The notes under the pieces are model-generated. The model was not told where the DNA came from and did not search any database. It worked only from the letters and a program-made list of their open reading frames with translations. Below, piece after piece: positions 9,850 to 19,247 of a DNA stretch of 64,000 nucleotides (positions are counted from its first letter, which is position 1; each line of letters opens with the position of its first letter). The stretch spans positions 139,558 to 203,557 of the forward strand of contig CAYQBN010000004.1 in assembly GCA_964415795.1 (NCBI GenBank), in the 5' to 3' direction. Source of the DNA: CALITV01 sp964415795. Its GTDB lineage: Bacteria; UBP6; UBA1177; JAKLFG01. The translations under genes were made by a program, and so were the position numbers.

Positions 9850-12115
9850 TCATTCTTCCGGGATAAGGACTTCACGCGGCTTGGCGCCGTCTCCCGGACC
9901 GACGATGCCGGCCGCCTCAAGTTGGTCCACGAGGCGCGCGGCACGATTGTAGCCTATCTTGAACTCGCGCTGAAGCATCGAGGCAGAGCACGAACGCTTG
10001 CGCCGAAGATACTCTATCACCTCGTTCCAGAGCGGATCCTGATCTCCCTCGTCTGCCACCGCGTCGGCCGACTCGATGAATTCGGACGGTTTGGTCGTTA
10101 TCTGGATGAGGTCGTCGTATGTCCCCGCCGGACAGCGTTCCTTGATGAACGCCACGACCTTCTTGATCTCCTCGGAGGAGACGAAGGCGCCATGAACGCG
10201 CACCGGCTCCGCGCTTCCCGGCGGGATGTAGAGCATATCACCCATCCCAAGCAGTTGCTCGGCGCCACCGGTGTCGAGTATGGTTCGGGAGTCGAGTCCC
10301 GACGCGACGCGGAAGGCGATGCGGGTCGGCAGATTCGACTTGATGGTTCCGGTGATGATGTCGCGCGTTGGCCGCTGGGTCGCGATGATGAGATGAATGC
10401 CGGCGGCGCGCGCCTTTTGGGCAAGCCGCAAGACGGCGATCTCGACATCCTTGCTGGCGACCGTCATGAGGTCGGCGAACTCGTCTATCACCACCACGAT
10501 GTAGGGCATCTTCTTGAGCCCCTCTCCTTCCGGAGACTTGGTCTCCCGGTTCACCTCGGCGACCTTCTGGTTGTAGGCCTCGATGTCCTTGGCCTGATTT
10601 TCCGAAAGAAGCCGGTAGCGATTCTCCATCTCGTCCACCGCCCACTTGAGAGTGAGCGCTGCCTTCTTCGGATCGGTCACGACCGGCATCAGAAGGTGCG
10701 GTATCCCTTCGTAGATGTTGAACTCGTTCATCTTGGGATCAATCATGATGAACCGGACCTCGGCGGGGCTCATCGTGTAGAGAAACGACATGATGATGGT
10801 GTTGACGCCGACCGACTTGCCCGAACCGGTCGTCCCCGCGACGAGCAGATGCGGCATCTTGGCGAGATCGGCGACCATCGGATCCCCGTCGACCTTTTTA
10901 CCGAGCGCAACGGGAAGCCCTTTCTCTTTCTGCTTCGCGAATTGATCGGAGGCCAGCACCGCACGAAGTCGTATCGTCTGTCGCTCATCGTTGGGGACCT
11001 CGACCCCGATATAGGGTTTTCCGGGAATACGAGGAACGACACGCACCCGTTTGCCGCCAACGACAAGACCGAGGTCGGTCTCCAGCGTCGAAACCTGCCC
11101 GACACGAACCGCTTCTCCCAATTCGAGCTCGTACATCGTGACGACCGGACCAACCAAGGCACCTCGAACAGAGACCTTTATCTTATGCTGTCCTAGTTTC
11201 TGCTCGATGGTACGCGCCGTCCGTTGCACGCGCCCTTCGGGGTCCTGTATCTCGATAGCCTTTTCCTCCTCGACGAGGAGCGAAAGAGGCGGCAGTTCGT
11301 AGTTGGGGAGTTTCTTGAGCGCCTTGGTCGGCTCCTTCTTCGGCTTCGTGTCGGCAGCCACACGCACCTCTATCTTCTGCTTCTCTTTTTTCTGCCCTTC
11401 AAGCGGCGACGTCTTTGCCGCAAGGTCGTCGTCGTCCTCACTCTCTTCTTCCCCTTCCTCCGGCACCGGAACAGGTGTCTTCGACTCCTCGCCACGCTCC
11501 GGTTCTTCGCAAGATACGGGACGCTTCGCGAAGAAACGCTTCCAAAGCGCCGGCAAGTAATCGCGAAGCACCTGATACAGCGAGCGCATTCCCTTGTAGA
11601 GCGGAATGAAGAGGAGAACATGGAAGGTCGCCATGACATAGATCGCCATTAGTACAATGAGAAGAAGGATACTGACGATGCTCCCCAGAGAGGGAACGAG
11701 CAAACGATTCATTAGCATGTTCCCTGCCCATCCGCCGCTGGTTCCCCACTCGAGAGGGTCAACGCCGATAAAGGAAAAGAACGGCATGAGAACGATGAAC
11801 AGAACAACATGGAGCAGAAGATAGCGCCACATCGCGCGGAAAGCGAAGGGAAGAAAGGCGGCAAAGGCAACGATGAGCGGCAGAAGGAATGCGCTGTATC
11901 CGAACAGTTGCGTTAAGAGAGACGCCACGCGACGCCCAACAGAACCGGTGACNNNNNNNNNNAACGGAGGGGACCTTCTCGCCGTAGGAGCCGAGCGAAA
12001 GCCAGACGAAGACGGCGAACAGAGCGCACAGAGCGCCTACAATTTCCATTGCAGGCAAATTGAGCTCGATCTTCGGCGTCGTGCTCTCTTTCTTATCGTT
12101 CTTCTGCTCTGACAC
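9850..12115 (-). CDS. ftsK: DNA translocase FtsK/SpoIIIE, interrupted by a scaffold gap
   Basis: Membrane-anchored hexameric motor that pumps DNA during chromosome segregation at the septum. A GTG start at 12115 (AGGGG six bases upstream) opens the first membrane segment (VGALCALFAVFVWLSLGSY). The frame then meets 10 Ns at 11953-11962 and continues in another frame as VTGSVGRRVASLLTQLFG, with further membrane helices, an acidic linker, the motor domain (Walker A AGTTGSGKS, Walker B VVVIDEFADL) and a winged-helix gamma domain at the end. The frame change is explained if the true gap is a multiple of three bases, so the gene is probably intact. It overlaps the upstream unknown gene by 23 bases. 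Without the gap the product would be around 760 residues, normal for the short FtsK class. Confidence 0.93.
11953..11962. other. Assembly gap (10 N)
   Basis: Ten Ns inside the N-terminal membrane part of ftsK. The complete codon before the gap and the first codon after it show that the missing length must be divisible by three for the gene to be open; 10 is therefore a placeholder. Confidence 0.98.
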
Positions 12116-13370
12116 GGTACACCCCTATCGAAAATGTCTTATCCAAAGGGACGAATTCCTGCTCGTAGCAAGCAAAGAGTTCTTTCTCTCGACTCGGTTC
12201 AACGACGACGCTCACCGCCGCCCACGCGTCTTTTTCTCCCATCTTCTCATACAGCTCCCCGAAAGGCACCAGTCCGCGATTTACAAGCGTTTCAACGACA
12301 AGACGCCGTTTTTCCAAAGCATCCGCAGAACGCACCACCAGAGAAGCGATCGAACGCGAGGATCCTTCGAGGGGAGCGAACAAGGCCTTAACCGGAACCG
12401 TTTGCTCAGGGGGTATGGACACCGTTTGCTCTTCGATACGCGGGCCGCGCCATACATACGAATAAGGAATAGGTATCCCGGCGAACGCGACCCCGCCTTC
12501 GACGAGCATATGTCGTCGTATCTCCTCGAAAGGTATCCCCTCCCCGTTGGTAAAGAGCACCGCGCCGCCGAGGAAGGCCGGCATCCCGGTGTACAGTCGT
12601 TTCGCTATCTTCAGAGAAAGGAGATTGGCGTAGAACAGATCGTCGCCGGAGATCGCTTCGCGTCGCGTTGTCGTATAAAACCACAGGAACAGCTCCTCGG
12701 GAGAAAGGGGCATTTGTCCATCAAAGACGATCTCGACGGAACGTAACAGAACCCTGACAGAGATTGGAACGCCGTAAAAAAGAGGGCTGTAGAGCGCCGC
12801 GAGGTCTCCCGGAAAATACGCGGCATCCCGAAGGCCGTAAAAAAAACGGACGAGCGACTCCTCATCGAAAGGAAGAGAGAGGACCGACCGGGAAAACACC
12901 ACACGCACGCCGGCAACCGCCAGAGGGGTGACCGGCACCCGTTCCCATCCGGGGATATGGATTTCCACCGTGGCGGGCACGCCGGTCGCCGCCTCGGCAA
13001 GAGAACGATCGCTGCCTCCGAGGACGATCCGTTCTGCATAATCGCCGTGCTCCCACAAATAGGGAACAAAGAGATGCCGTTCGGTCGCATCGGACGGAAC
13101 CGCCAACACATATAGCCCCCGCGAATCGGTGCCGAACGAGCAGGCGTAACCGCTTCGTTCGAGAAATTTCTTGAAGAAAAGCATCCGTGGGTCGCTTCCC
13201 CTGACGACAACGCCCTCTTCGGGCTCCGACACCACACCCGGCATAACGACATCCGGCTGTTGCTTTCCCGCAGGAGGGACCGCCGAGGCCGCACTTTCAC
13301 AGGAGCTGCCGGACATCGCGACGACACAAGCGCACAGGAGGGCCCAGAACGGCATCGACAGGTTATGCAT
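12093..13370 (-). CDS. Exported protein of unknown function between buk and ftsK
   Basis: 425 residues. The N-terminus has a hydrophobic signal (MPFWALLCACVVAMSGSSCES) with a lipobox-like but non-ideal Cys, so it is either a lipoprotein or a secreted protein. No known domain is recognised. The body has several segments of the type RVLLRSVEIVFDGQMPLSPEE and a region resembling a substrate-binding or beta-rich fold, but nothing diagnostic. The start overlaps the end of buk by eight bases and the 3' end overlaps ftsK by 23 bases, so it is translationally linked to both. By position it might serve the envelope or divisome, which is inference only. Confidence 0.7.
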   Translation of the reverse strand: MHNLSMPFWALLCACVVAMSGSSCESAASAVPPAGKQQPDVVMPGVVSEPEEGVVVRGSDPRMLFFKKFLERSGYACSFGTDSRGLYVLAVPSDATERHLFVPYLWEHGDYAERIVLGGSDRSLAEAATGVPATVEIHIPGWERVPVTPLAVAGVRVVFSRSVLSLPFDEESLVRFFYGLRDAAYFPGDLAALYSPLFYGVPISVRVLLRSVEIVFDGQMPLSPEELFLWFYTTTRREAISGDDLFYANLLSLKIAKRLYTGMPAFLGGAVLFTNGEGIPFEEIRRHMLVEGGVAFAGIPIPYSYVWRGPRIEEQTVSIPPEQTVPVKALFAPLEGSSRSIASLVVRSADALEKRRLVVETLVNRGLVPFGELYEKMGEKDAWAAVSVVVEPSREKELFACYEQEFVPLDKTFSIGVYRVRAEER

Positions 13371-14433
13371 ATTCCTGTATCTTCAGCTCCCCTTTCAAGG
13401 CATAGTACCCGCCTTCGGCAAGCGCCGTCATTTCACCTTCGCCAGGATAGACAACAACAGGTGCGATGAAAGAGACTCTTTCGGTAATCCAGCCGACGAA
13501 CATCTTGTCATAGGCAACGCCGCCAGTGAGAATGATGGCATCGACTTTTCCGTTCACCACCGTAGAGAGAGCACCGATCTCTTTGGATATCTGGTACGCC
13601 ATGGCACGATAGATGAGCTCGGCCTGTTTGTCGCCCTTCTTGACACGTTCCTCAACCTCACGCGCATCGTTGGTACCAAGATAGGCAACAAGGCCTCCAT
13701 TCCCTTTTATTTTTTTCTTTATCTCGTCTACCGTGTACTTGCCTGAAAAACACATCTTCACCAATTGGCCAACGGGAACACCACCACTCCGTTCGGGAGA
13801 GAATGGGCCATCGCCATCGAGAGCGTTGTTGACATCTATCACCCTTCCCTTCGAGTGGCATCCGACCGAGACGCCTCCTCCCATGTGGGCAACGATGAGA
13901 TTCATATCCTCATACGGCTTTTTCTGCTCGCGCGCGTAGCGACGGGCGACCGCCTTTTGGTTGAGCGCATGGAAGATGCTGATGCGCGGCAGTTCGGGCA
14001 TGCCGCTGATACGGGCAATGTCATCCATCTCGTCCACGACGACCGGGTCAACAATGAACGCTTCCACCCGTGGTCCGATCGCACGCGCCATTTCCCGCGC
14101 GATGAGCGCACCAAGATTCGAGGCATGTTCTCCCATCCGTTCCGCCTTGATATCGGCGATGAGCGCGTCGTTTACGCGATAGACACCGCCCGGTATCGGT
14201 TTAACGAGACCGCCACGGCCGACGACCGCGCTGATGCTCGAAAGAGGGACCTTCGCCGCCTCCAGTTCCTTGATGATGACATCGCGCCGAAAATTGTACT
14301 GATCGATGATCTTTTTATAGGGGGCCAGTTCTTCCACCGAATGCTTGATGTTTTTCGAGAACACCTCTTTGATGTCTTCGAATACCGCTATCTTGGTCGA
14401 AGTCGACCCGGGGTTTATCGCCAGTATCCGCAT
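13363..14433 (-). CDS. buk: Butyrate kinase
   Basis: 356 residues; ASKHA-family acetate/butyrate kinase that makes ATP from butyryl-phosphate, the last step of butyrate fermentation. Seen: NPGSTSTK phosphate loop, VGRGGLVKPIPGGVYRV, HMGGGVSVG and DGDGPFSPERSGG, all typical of Buk rather than AckA. The ATG at 14433 is chosen because GGAGGG lies five bases upstream and MRILAINPGSTSTK is the expected N-terminus; an in-frame upstream extension would sit inside ptb. It starts 10 bases after the ptb stop, giving the classic ptb-buk pair. A branched-chain or other short acyl-phosphate substrate is possible. Confidence 0.93.
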   Translation of the reverse strand: MRILAINPGSTSTKIAVFEDIKEVFSKNIKHSVEELAPYKKIIDQYNFRRDVIIKELEAAKVPLSSISAVVGRGGLVKPIPGGVYRVNDALIADIKAERMGEHASNLGALIAREMARAIGPRVEAFIVDPVVVDEMDDIARISGMPELPRISIFHALNQKAVARRYAREQKKPYEDMNLIVAHMGGGVSVGCHSKGRVIDVNNALDGDGPFSPERSGGVPVGQLVKMCFSGKYTVDEIKKKIKGNGGLVAYLGTNDAREVEERVKKGDKQAELIYRAMAYQISKEIGALSTVVNGKVDAIILTGGVAYDKMFVGWITERVSFIAPVVVYPGEGEMTALAEGGYYALKGELKIQEYA

Positions 14434-14443
14434 CACCACCCTC

Positions 14444-15346
14444 CTACAGTTCCATGGCCGCCGCAAGCGCTATCGAATAGAGCTTGCTCCGATCGGTGTC
14501 GGCACGCGAAGTGAGTACGATAGGCACCTTCGCACCCATGAGAACGCCCGCCGTCGTCGCGCCGGCGAGGAAATTGAGCGCCTTGTAAAGGATGTTCGCC
14601 GCCTCGATGTCAGGACACACGAGGATGTCGGCATCGCCCCCGACCTCGCTCTTTATCTTCTTGTGTTCGCAGGCCTCCTTGGACACGGCATTGTCGAGCG
14701 CAAGCGGCCCGTCGACGATGCATCCCTTTATCTGCCCGCGACGATTCATCGTCGTCAGCATGGCCGCATGGACCGATGCCTCTATCTTCTCGCTCACCGT
14801 TTCGGCGGCGCACAGCACCGCCACTTTGGGCTCCCTTATGCCGAGCCGATGGAATATCTCCACGGCGTTGTGAATCATGTCAACCTTCTGGGCAAAGGTC
14901 GGAGCCGGAGTGAGTGCCGCATCGGTAACGGCGAACACCTTGTGATACCCGGCCACTTGGGACAGCGCCACATGGCTGATGGTCTCCCCCTTCCGGAGGC
15001 CATTCTCCTTGTCGAGCACCGCACGCAGGAGATCGGCGGTCCCGACGAGCCCCTTCATCATGATGTCTCCCTTCTTCTCGCGGATGAGCTTGACCGCGAT
15101 ACGGCTCGCCATTGGCGGCTCTTTCTCGTCGATTACCTCGACCCCGTCGAGCGGTAGTTTGATCTTTGTCGCGATCTCCCTGATCTTCGCCGCGTCGCCG
15201 ACGAGTATGGGAACGACGATCTTCTCCTTCATCGCATCACGGACCGCCTCGAGCACCGGCTCATCCTCGGCAGCCGCCACTACGATGCGAGATGTTTTCT
15301 TACCACGCGCCATGTCGAGCAAGACATCAAGTTTTTTGAGCGTCAT
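14444..15346 (-). CDS. ptb: Phosphate butyryltransferase
   Basis: 300 residues; transfers the butyryl group from CoA to phosphate, feeding butyrate kinase. It belongs to the PTA_PTB family (ILVGDAAKIREIA, MKGLVGTADLLRAVLDKE, DILVCPDIEAANILYKAL, FLAGATTAGVLMGAKVPIVLTSRADT at the C-terminus). The start at 15346 is supported by GGAGG five bases upstream; the EI stop codon is one base before it, so the genes are translationally coupled. An in-frame ATG at 15358 lies inside EI and overlaps the ribosome site, so it is unlikely. Confidence 0.92.
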   Translation of the reverse strand: MTLKKLDVLLDMARGKKTSRIVVAAAEDEPVLEAVRDAMKEKIVVPILVGDAAKIREIATKIKLPLDGVEVIDEKEPPMASRIAVKLIREKKGDIMMKGLVGTADLLRAVLDKENGLRKGETISHVALSQVAGYHKVFAVTDAALTPAPTFAQKVDMIHNAVEIFHRLGIREPKVAVLCAAETVSEKIEASVHAAMLTTMNRRGQIKGCIVDGPLALDNAVSKEACEHKKIKSEVGGDADILVCPDIEAANILYKALNFLAGATTAGVLMGAKVPIVLTSRADTDRSKLYSIALAAAMEL

Positions 15347-15347
15347 G

Positions 15348-17135
15348 TCAGCCTCCATTTGCTCTGAGGTTCTCTATCCATTCCTTACGAAAGATATGGG
15401 GATACCGTTCTTCCATCTCTCGTTCTATCTTTTCGCGCAGCTCACTCTCGCTCCCGACCATGAGCATACGATTGAGGAACGCCCTACCTTCCTCAATCGA
15501 AGCGGATCGAACGATCTTTTTGACGATCGGTATCGCTATCGGCGACATCGAGAGCGTCATAACGCCCATACCCATGAAAAGGAGCGTAAAGTAAGGATCT
15601 CCACCCATCTCACCGCAGATCGACAGTCCGATGCCTGCCTTCTTGGAGATATGCGAAAGATTGTAGAGCGCCCGGAGCACCGCGGGGTGGAAATGAGAGA
15701 AGTAATGCGAAAGAGCCTTTTCCCGTCGATCGACCGCGATAAGGTATTGAATGAGGTCGTTAGTACCGATGCTGAAGAAATCGACTTCGCGAGCGAGCAT
15801 TTCGGCGATGAAAAGGGTCGCCGGCAGCTCTATCATCGCTCCGACCTTTATGCGCTTGAGGTTTTTTTCGAGCTTCATGTCCCGCGCCTGTTCCTCCAAC
15901 AGCGCACGGAATTCCCTCACCTCATCCACCGCCGAGACGAACGGAAGAAGTATCTGCAGGTTCCCGGAGGATGCGGCTTTAATGAGCGCCCGAACCTGCG
16001 GCAAAAAGATTTCTGGATAGAGAAAACAGAAACGGATACCGCGAAGCCCCAATGCCCCGGTCGTATGGACCCCCCCCTCCTTGTCACTGCTGAAATCGAA
16101 GACCCGGATGGTCACATCCATGGGGTATGCCCGCTGCAGCATCTCATGATACACCGCGTAGTGCTCCTCTTCGGTCGGGATCTCGCCCTTCTCGAGGAAC
16201 ATGAGTTCCGTCCGGAAGAGCCCGATGGCATCGGCGCCGTATCGCTTCGCGAGTTCTACCTCCTCCTCTCCCTCCACATTGGCCGCCACGATGACGCGAG
16301 ATCCGTCGCCGGAAACGGCAGAGGAAGTGGCATCTGCGAGAAATTCGGCAAAGTACTCTTCGTAGAGACGCTTCTTGCGGAGATATTCGTTCTTTTGTTC
16401 CTCGGTGGGAGCAAGGATCACCTCGCCGGCGACTCCGTCCACGATGACCTCGGAGCATCCGGCGACCTCGGTAAGAAGACCGTCTACGCCGAGGACCGCA
16501 GGCAAACCTAGAGAGCGAAGCACAATGGTGAGATGACTGACACCCCCCGGTACCTCGAGCGCGATGCCGCGAATGTGCGGATTTCTCGCAAGGGAGCTCA
16601 AGTCGGCTATCGAGAGGCTGTGGGCGCAGAGCACGAAATCCTCCTCGGGAAGATTGCGAATGTAGGATGCTGCATGAGCGCCACCCAGAAGCGACATGAG
16701 TATCTTATCCCGGATTATATCGAGGTCGGCCGCCTTGGCCCGAAGATAATAGTCCGCCTCATCGGATTGCAAGCGCCCCGTCATCTCCTCGAACGCTGAA
16801 AGAACCGCCCACTCGGCGTTAATGCCTTTTTCGAGGATGCGCTCGCCCACCATCTCAGCAAGAAGGGGATCGGATACCATCATGCGATGAGCCTCGAGGA
16901 TCGAAAAAGCCTCTCTGGGCAGATCTTGGCGCTCCATGATCGCGGCAAGTTCCTTGTCGCACGCCTTCACCACGCCGAGGAACCGGCGTCGCTCCTTTTC
17001 GCGCGCCTTTTGGCCACCACGCAAATAAAGGTGCGGTATGAGGGCGAACTCCCGATCGACGAAGAAGACCTTTCCTGCGCCGATCCCCTCGACGATCTTT
17101 TCTCCGGTAAGACGACGAACGACCGGCTGCCTCAT
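15348..17135 (-). CDS. ptsI: PTS enzyme I (phosphoenolpyruvate-protein phosphotransferase)
   Basis: 595 residues. It takes phosphate from PEP and passes it to HPr. The phospho-histidine is His201 in GGVSHLTIVLRSLGLPAV; this site is usually GGRTSHTAI, so the sequence around it is divergent but the His is kept. The PEP-binding barrel is complete: GLFRTELMFL, FDFSSDKEGG, GAMIELPA, IGTNDLIQYLIAVDR and SICGEMGGD with the catalytic Cys. The length is normal for EI, with no GAF or EIIA fusion. HPr lies 12 bases upstream and ptb one base downstream. The absence of any EIIB/EIIC here points to a regulatory cascade. Confidence 0.94.
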   Translation of the reverse strand: MRQPVVRRLTGEKIVEGIGAGKVFFVDREFALIPHLYLRGGQKAREKERRRFLGVVKACDKELAAIMERQDLPREAFSILEAHRMMVSDPLLAEMVGERILEKGINAEWAVLSAFEEMTGRLQSDEADYYLRAKAADLDIIRDKILMSLLGGAHAASYIRNLPEEDFVLCAHSLSIADLSSLARNPHIRGIALEVPGGVSHLTIVLRSLGLPAVLGVDGLLTEVAGCSEVIVDGVAGEVILAPTEEQKNEYLRKKRLYEEYFAEFLADATSSAVSGDGSRVIVAANVEGEEEVELAKRYGADAIGLFRTELMFLEKGEIPTEEEHYAVYHEMLQRAYPMDVTIRVFDFSSDKEGGVHTTGALGLRGIRFCFLYPEIFLPQVRALIKAASSGNLQILLPFVSAVDEVREFRALLEEQARDMKLEKNLKRIKVGAMIELPATLFIAEMLAREVDFFSIGTNDLIQYLIAVDRREKALSHYFSHFHPAVLRALYNLSHISKKAGIGLSICGEMGGDPYFTLLFMGMGVMTLSMSPIAIPIVKKIVRSASIEEGRAFLNRMLMVGSESELREKIEREMEERYPHIFRKEWIENLRANGG

Positions 17136-17147
17136 ACGAGTCTTCCC

Positions 17148-17405
17148 CTAAAATTCGCTCTCGACAAGCCGTTCGAGCGCCTCCATGCATTCCTGCTCGT
17201 CGGGCCCATCAACTATGAGTTTTATCTCCGCACCGAACGGCGCTACTATCATGAGGATGCCCATGATGCTCTTCGCGTTCACGCGCACCCCGTTCTTTTC
17301 CATCTCTACCGTGCTCGAAAATCGCTCGGCCTCCTTGGCGAACATCGCGGCGGCGCGGGCGTGGAATCCGAGCCTGTTCCGTATCGTGACCGTCCTTTCG
17401 ATCAT
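17148..17405 (-). CDS. ptsH: HPr phosphocarrier protein
   Basis: 85 residues, the standard HPr length. His15 in GFHARAAA is the EI/EIIA phosphorylation site and Ser46 in NAKSIMGILMI is the HPr-kinase site; both are present at canonical positions. Ala replaces the Pro that follows the HAR motif in sugar-PTS HPr, as is common in Gram-negative HPr and NPr. The start overlaps the EIIA stop as ATGA. With hprK three genes upstream, this HPr can in principle integrate PEP-dependent and ATP-dependent phosphorylation. Confidence 0.94.
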   Translation of the reverse strand: MIERTVTIRNRLGFHARAAAMFAKEAERFSSTVEMEKNGVRVNAKSIMGILMIVAPFGAEIKLIVDGPDEQECMEALERLVESEF

Positions 17406-17836
17406 GCCGGCACCTTTCCCTGTTTCTCGAGCAGTTTCTTCGCGCTGATGAGGTGTTCTTTCCCCGCTTGCAGTATCCCCTCGACCAAGTGAGACACCGA
17501 CACCGCGTCATCGCAGTGTTCGAACGCATAGATGAGCATCGGAAGATTCACCCCCGTAACGACATCGACTTCTTCTCTCTTCACCAGCGTGAAAGAGACA
17601 TTGGCGGGGCTTCCTCCAAAGATGTCGACGAATATGACCACCTTGCGCCCCATCGCCACGAAACGGTCGAGCGCCCGTTCGATCTCTTCCTTGATGCGGT
17701 TCATGTCGGCGAGCATCGAGTAATCTATGGAAAAAACCTGATAGCGATCGGAGAAATCAGCCTTCATGATGAACTCGGCGGTCTTTACCAAAGAAACCGC
17801 CAGATCGGCGTGACTCACGACAATGAAACAATACAT
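17402..17836 (-). CDS. PTS EIIA, mannose family (single domain)
   Basis: 144 residues. The fold is that of ManX EIIA: N-terminal beta strand with His9 (VVSHADLA) as the phosphorylation site, LVKTAEFIM helix and the DIFGGSPAN loop (DLWGGSPFN in E. coli). No EIIB domain is fused and no mannose-family EIIC/EIID is encoded nearby, so it is probably a signalling EIIA, as in rpoN-linked clusters of Deltaproteobacteria. It overlaps hprK by one base (TAATG) and HPr by four (ATGA). Confidence 0.9.
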   Translation of the reverse strand: MYCFIVVSHADLAVSLVKTAEFIMKADFSDRYQVFSIDYSMLADMNRIKEEIERALDRFVAMGRKVVIFVDIFGGSPANVSFTLVKREEVDVVTGVNLPMLIYAFEHCDDAVSVSHLVEGILQAGKEHLISAKKLLEKQGKVPA

Positions 17837-18792
17837 TAGACACCTCCCATCTCGCTGAGTTTCCGCTCCAACTTCTTCTCGAATTCCTCCGCACTGTTGA
17901 CCCCGTGCATTTTCAACATATAGTCCCGTGCGATGATCTCCATGAGCGAACTAAGGTTGCTTCCATGGCGGACCGGCACGATGTAATAGGGACGCTTCAC
18001 TCCCAATATCTCATAATAGCGGGTGGTCGTTCCGAGCCGTTCGTATTCCACGGTGCTCGACTGATCCCACAGCATAAGGTTGATAACGCAGTCTATCGTC
18101 TTCTCATACTCCACCGCGGTGACGCCGAACATACGGTGCAGGTCTATGAGACCGATGCCGCGGATCTCGATGAGGTTGCGCATCATCTCGTTGCAGGACC
18201 CCACAAGTCGATCGGGCGGGATGAAGCGCACCTCGACGATGTCGTCGGCGATGAGCTTATGCCCGCGCATGACCAGATCGAGCGATGTCTCCGACTTGCC
18301 GATGCCGCTTTCGCCCATGATGAGCATGCCAACGCCGAAGACATCGAGCAATTGGGCGTGGAGCGTCGTGGTGGCGGCAAGGAGACGATTGAGTTGTTCT
18401 CTGATGAAATCGATGAATATCGAAGAGACCATGCGCGTCGAGAGGAGCGGCACCCCGCGAGCGGTCGCGATCTCCCGGAAGTAATCGGGAGGACGCACTG
18501 GATCGGTGAATATCACGGCGACCGGATCGCATGAGAGAAACATCTCGGTCTTAGCGCGTCGTTCTTCGTCTGGCAGGGTCGCGAGGTAATCGTTCTCGCT
18601 CTTACCGAACAACTGTATCCGCTCCCGGTACAGGTGTGCAGTGAACCCGGCGATCGAAAGGCCGACCACTTGCACCCGATTTTCCTTGACCTCGCGCGAG
18701 CTGATCGCCGCCTCGTCAAGGTTCTCGGGGGAAAGCAAAAGATCGGGGATCTGCAAAAGGTGCTTAAGGGTCACCTTGGCGACGGCAGGCAT
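17836..18792 (-). CDS. hprK: HPr kinase/phosphorylase
   Basis: 318 residues with the start set at 18792 (TGATG overlap with ptsN); the length then equals known HprK proteins, while an upstream in-frame ATG would add an unrelated tail inside ptsN. The N-terminal HprK domain precedes the P-loop (MGESGIGKS), the GHKLIADD segment and the HprK signature IEIRGIGLIDLHRMFG. It phosphorylates and dephosphorylates Ser46 of HPr, whose target residue is present in the HPr encoded two genes downstream. In Gram-negative bacteria this enzyme usually links PTS state to transcription or virulence rather than to CcpA. Confidence 0.95.
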   Translation of the reverse strand: MPAVAKVTLKHLLQIPDLLLSPENLDEAAISSREVKENRVQVVGLSIAGFTAHLYRERIQLFGKSENDYLATLPDEERRAKTEMFLSCDPVAVIFTDPVRPPDYFREIATARGVPLLSTRMVSSIFIDFIREQLNRLLAATTTLHAQLLDVFGVGMLIMGESGIGKSETSLDLVMRGHKLIADDIVEVRFIPPDRLVGSCNEMMRNLIEIRGIGLIDLHRMFGVTAVEYEKTIDCVINLMLWDQSSTVEYERLGTTTRYYEILGVKRPYYIVPVRHGSNLSSLMEIIARDYMLKMHGVNSAEEFEKKLERKLSEMGGV

Positions 18793-19244
18793 CAGGCGAT
18801 CTCCCTCAGAACAGATAAGAACGCTGCGGCATCGGGAGCTGCCATAAGGCGCTCCCGCGCTCCCCGGTCGTTGCACAATACGGAGATGCGGGAAAGTATC
18901 TTGAGATAGCGGAGATTGTTCCCTTCACGAACCACGATGAAAAAGACAAGGCGCACCCCCTCGCCGTCGGGAGCGTCGAAAGGAACCGGTTGCTTGGTCG
19001 TAGCGGCCGCCAAGGTAATGTCGCGGACCCCTTTGAGACGGCAATGGGGTATCGCCACACCGTGTCCCACAGCGGTTGTCCCGAATCGCTCCCTTTCCTT
19101 TACTGCCGTCACGATGGTATCGGCAGAAGCACCGGCATCCGACGCGGTAGCCTTCGCAAGAAGAGAGACGAGTTCATCGCGGGAAGAGACCTCCACGCCG
19201 CACAAGATATGGCGTTCCGTAAGCAGATCAGCGATGCGACACAC
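18792..19244 (-). CDS. ptsN: PTS EIIA-Ntr / fructose-family EIIA
   Basis: 150 residues. Phosphorylatable His67 lies in GVAIPHCR, matching the AIPHGR block of PtsN and fructose EIIA. FGTTAVGHGVAIPH and the C-terminal helices (RYLKILSRIS, ARERLMAAPDAAAFLSVL) are typical. It starts three bases after rpoN, the usual genomic place of ptsN, and no fructose EIIB/C is present, so the nitrogen/regulatory type is favoured over a transport role. Confidence 0.93.
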   Translation of the reverse strand: MCRIADLLTERHILCGVEVSSRDELVSLLAKATASDAGASADTIVTAVKERERFGTTAVGHGVAIPHCRLKGVRDITLAAATTKQPVPFDAPDGEGVRLVFFIVVREGNNLRYLKILSRISVLCNDRGARERLMAAPDAAAFLSVLREIA

Positions 19245-19247
19245 GGA

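Noticed and set aside
17148..19244. PTS genes as part of a sugar uptake system
   Set aside because: No EIIB, EIIC or EIID domain is encoded in the window; the set matches regulatory rpoN-linked PTS clusters.
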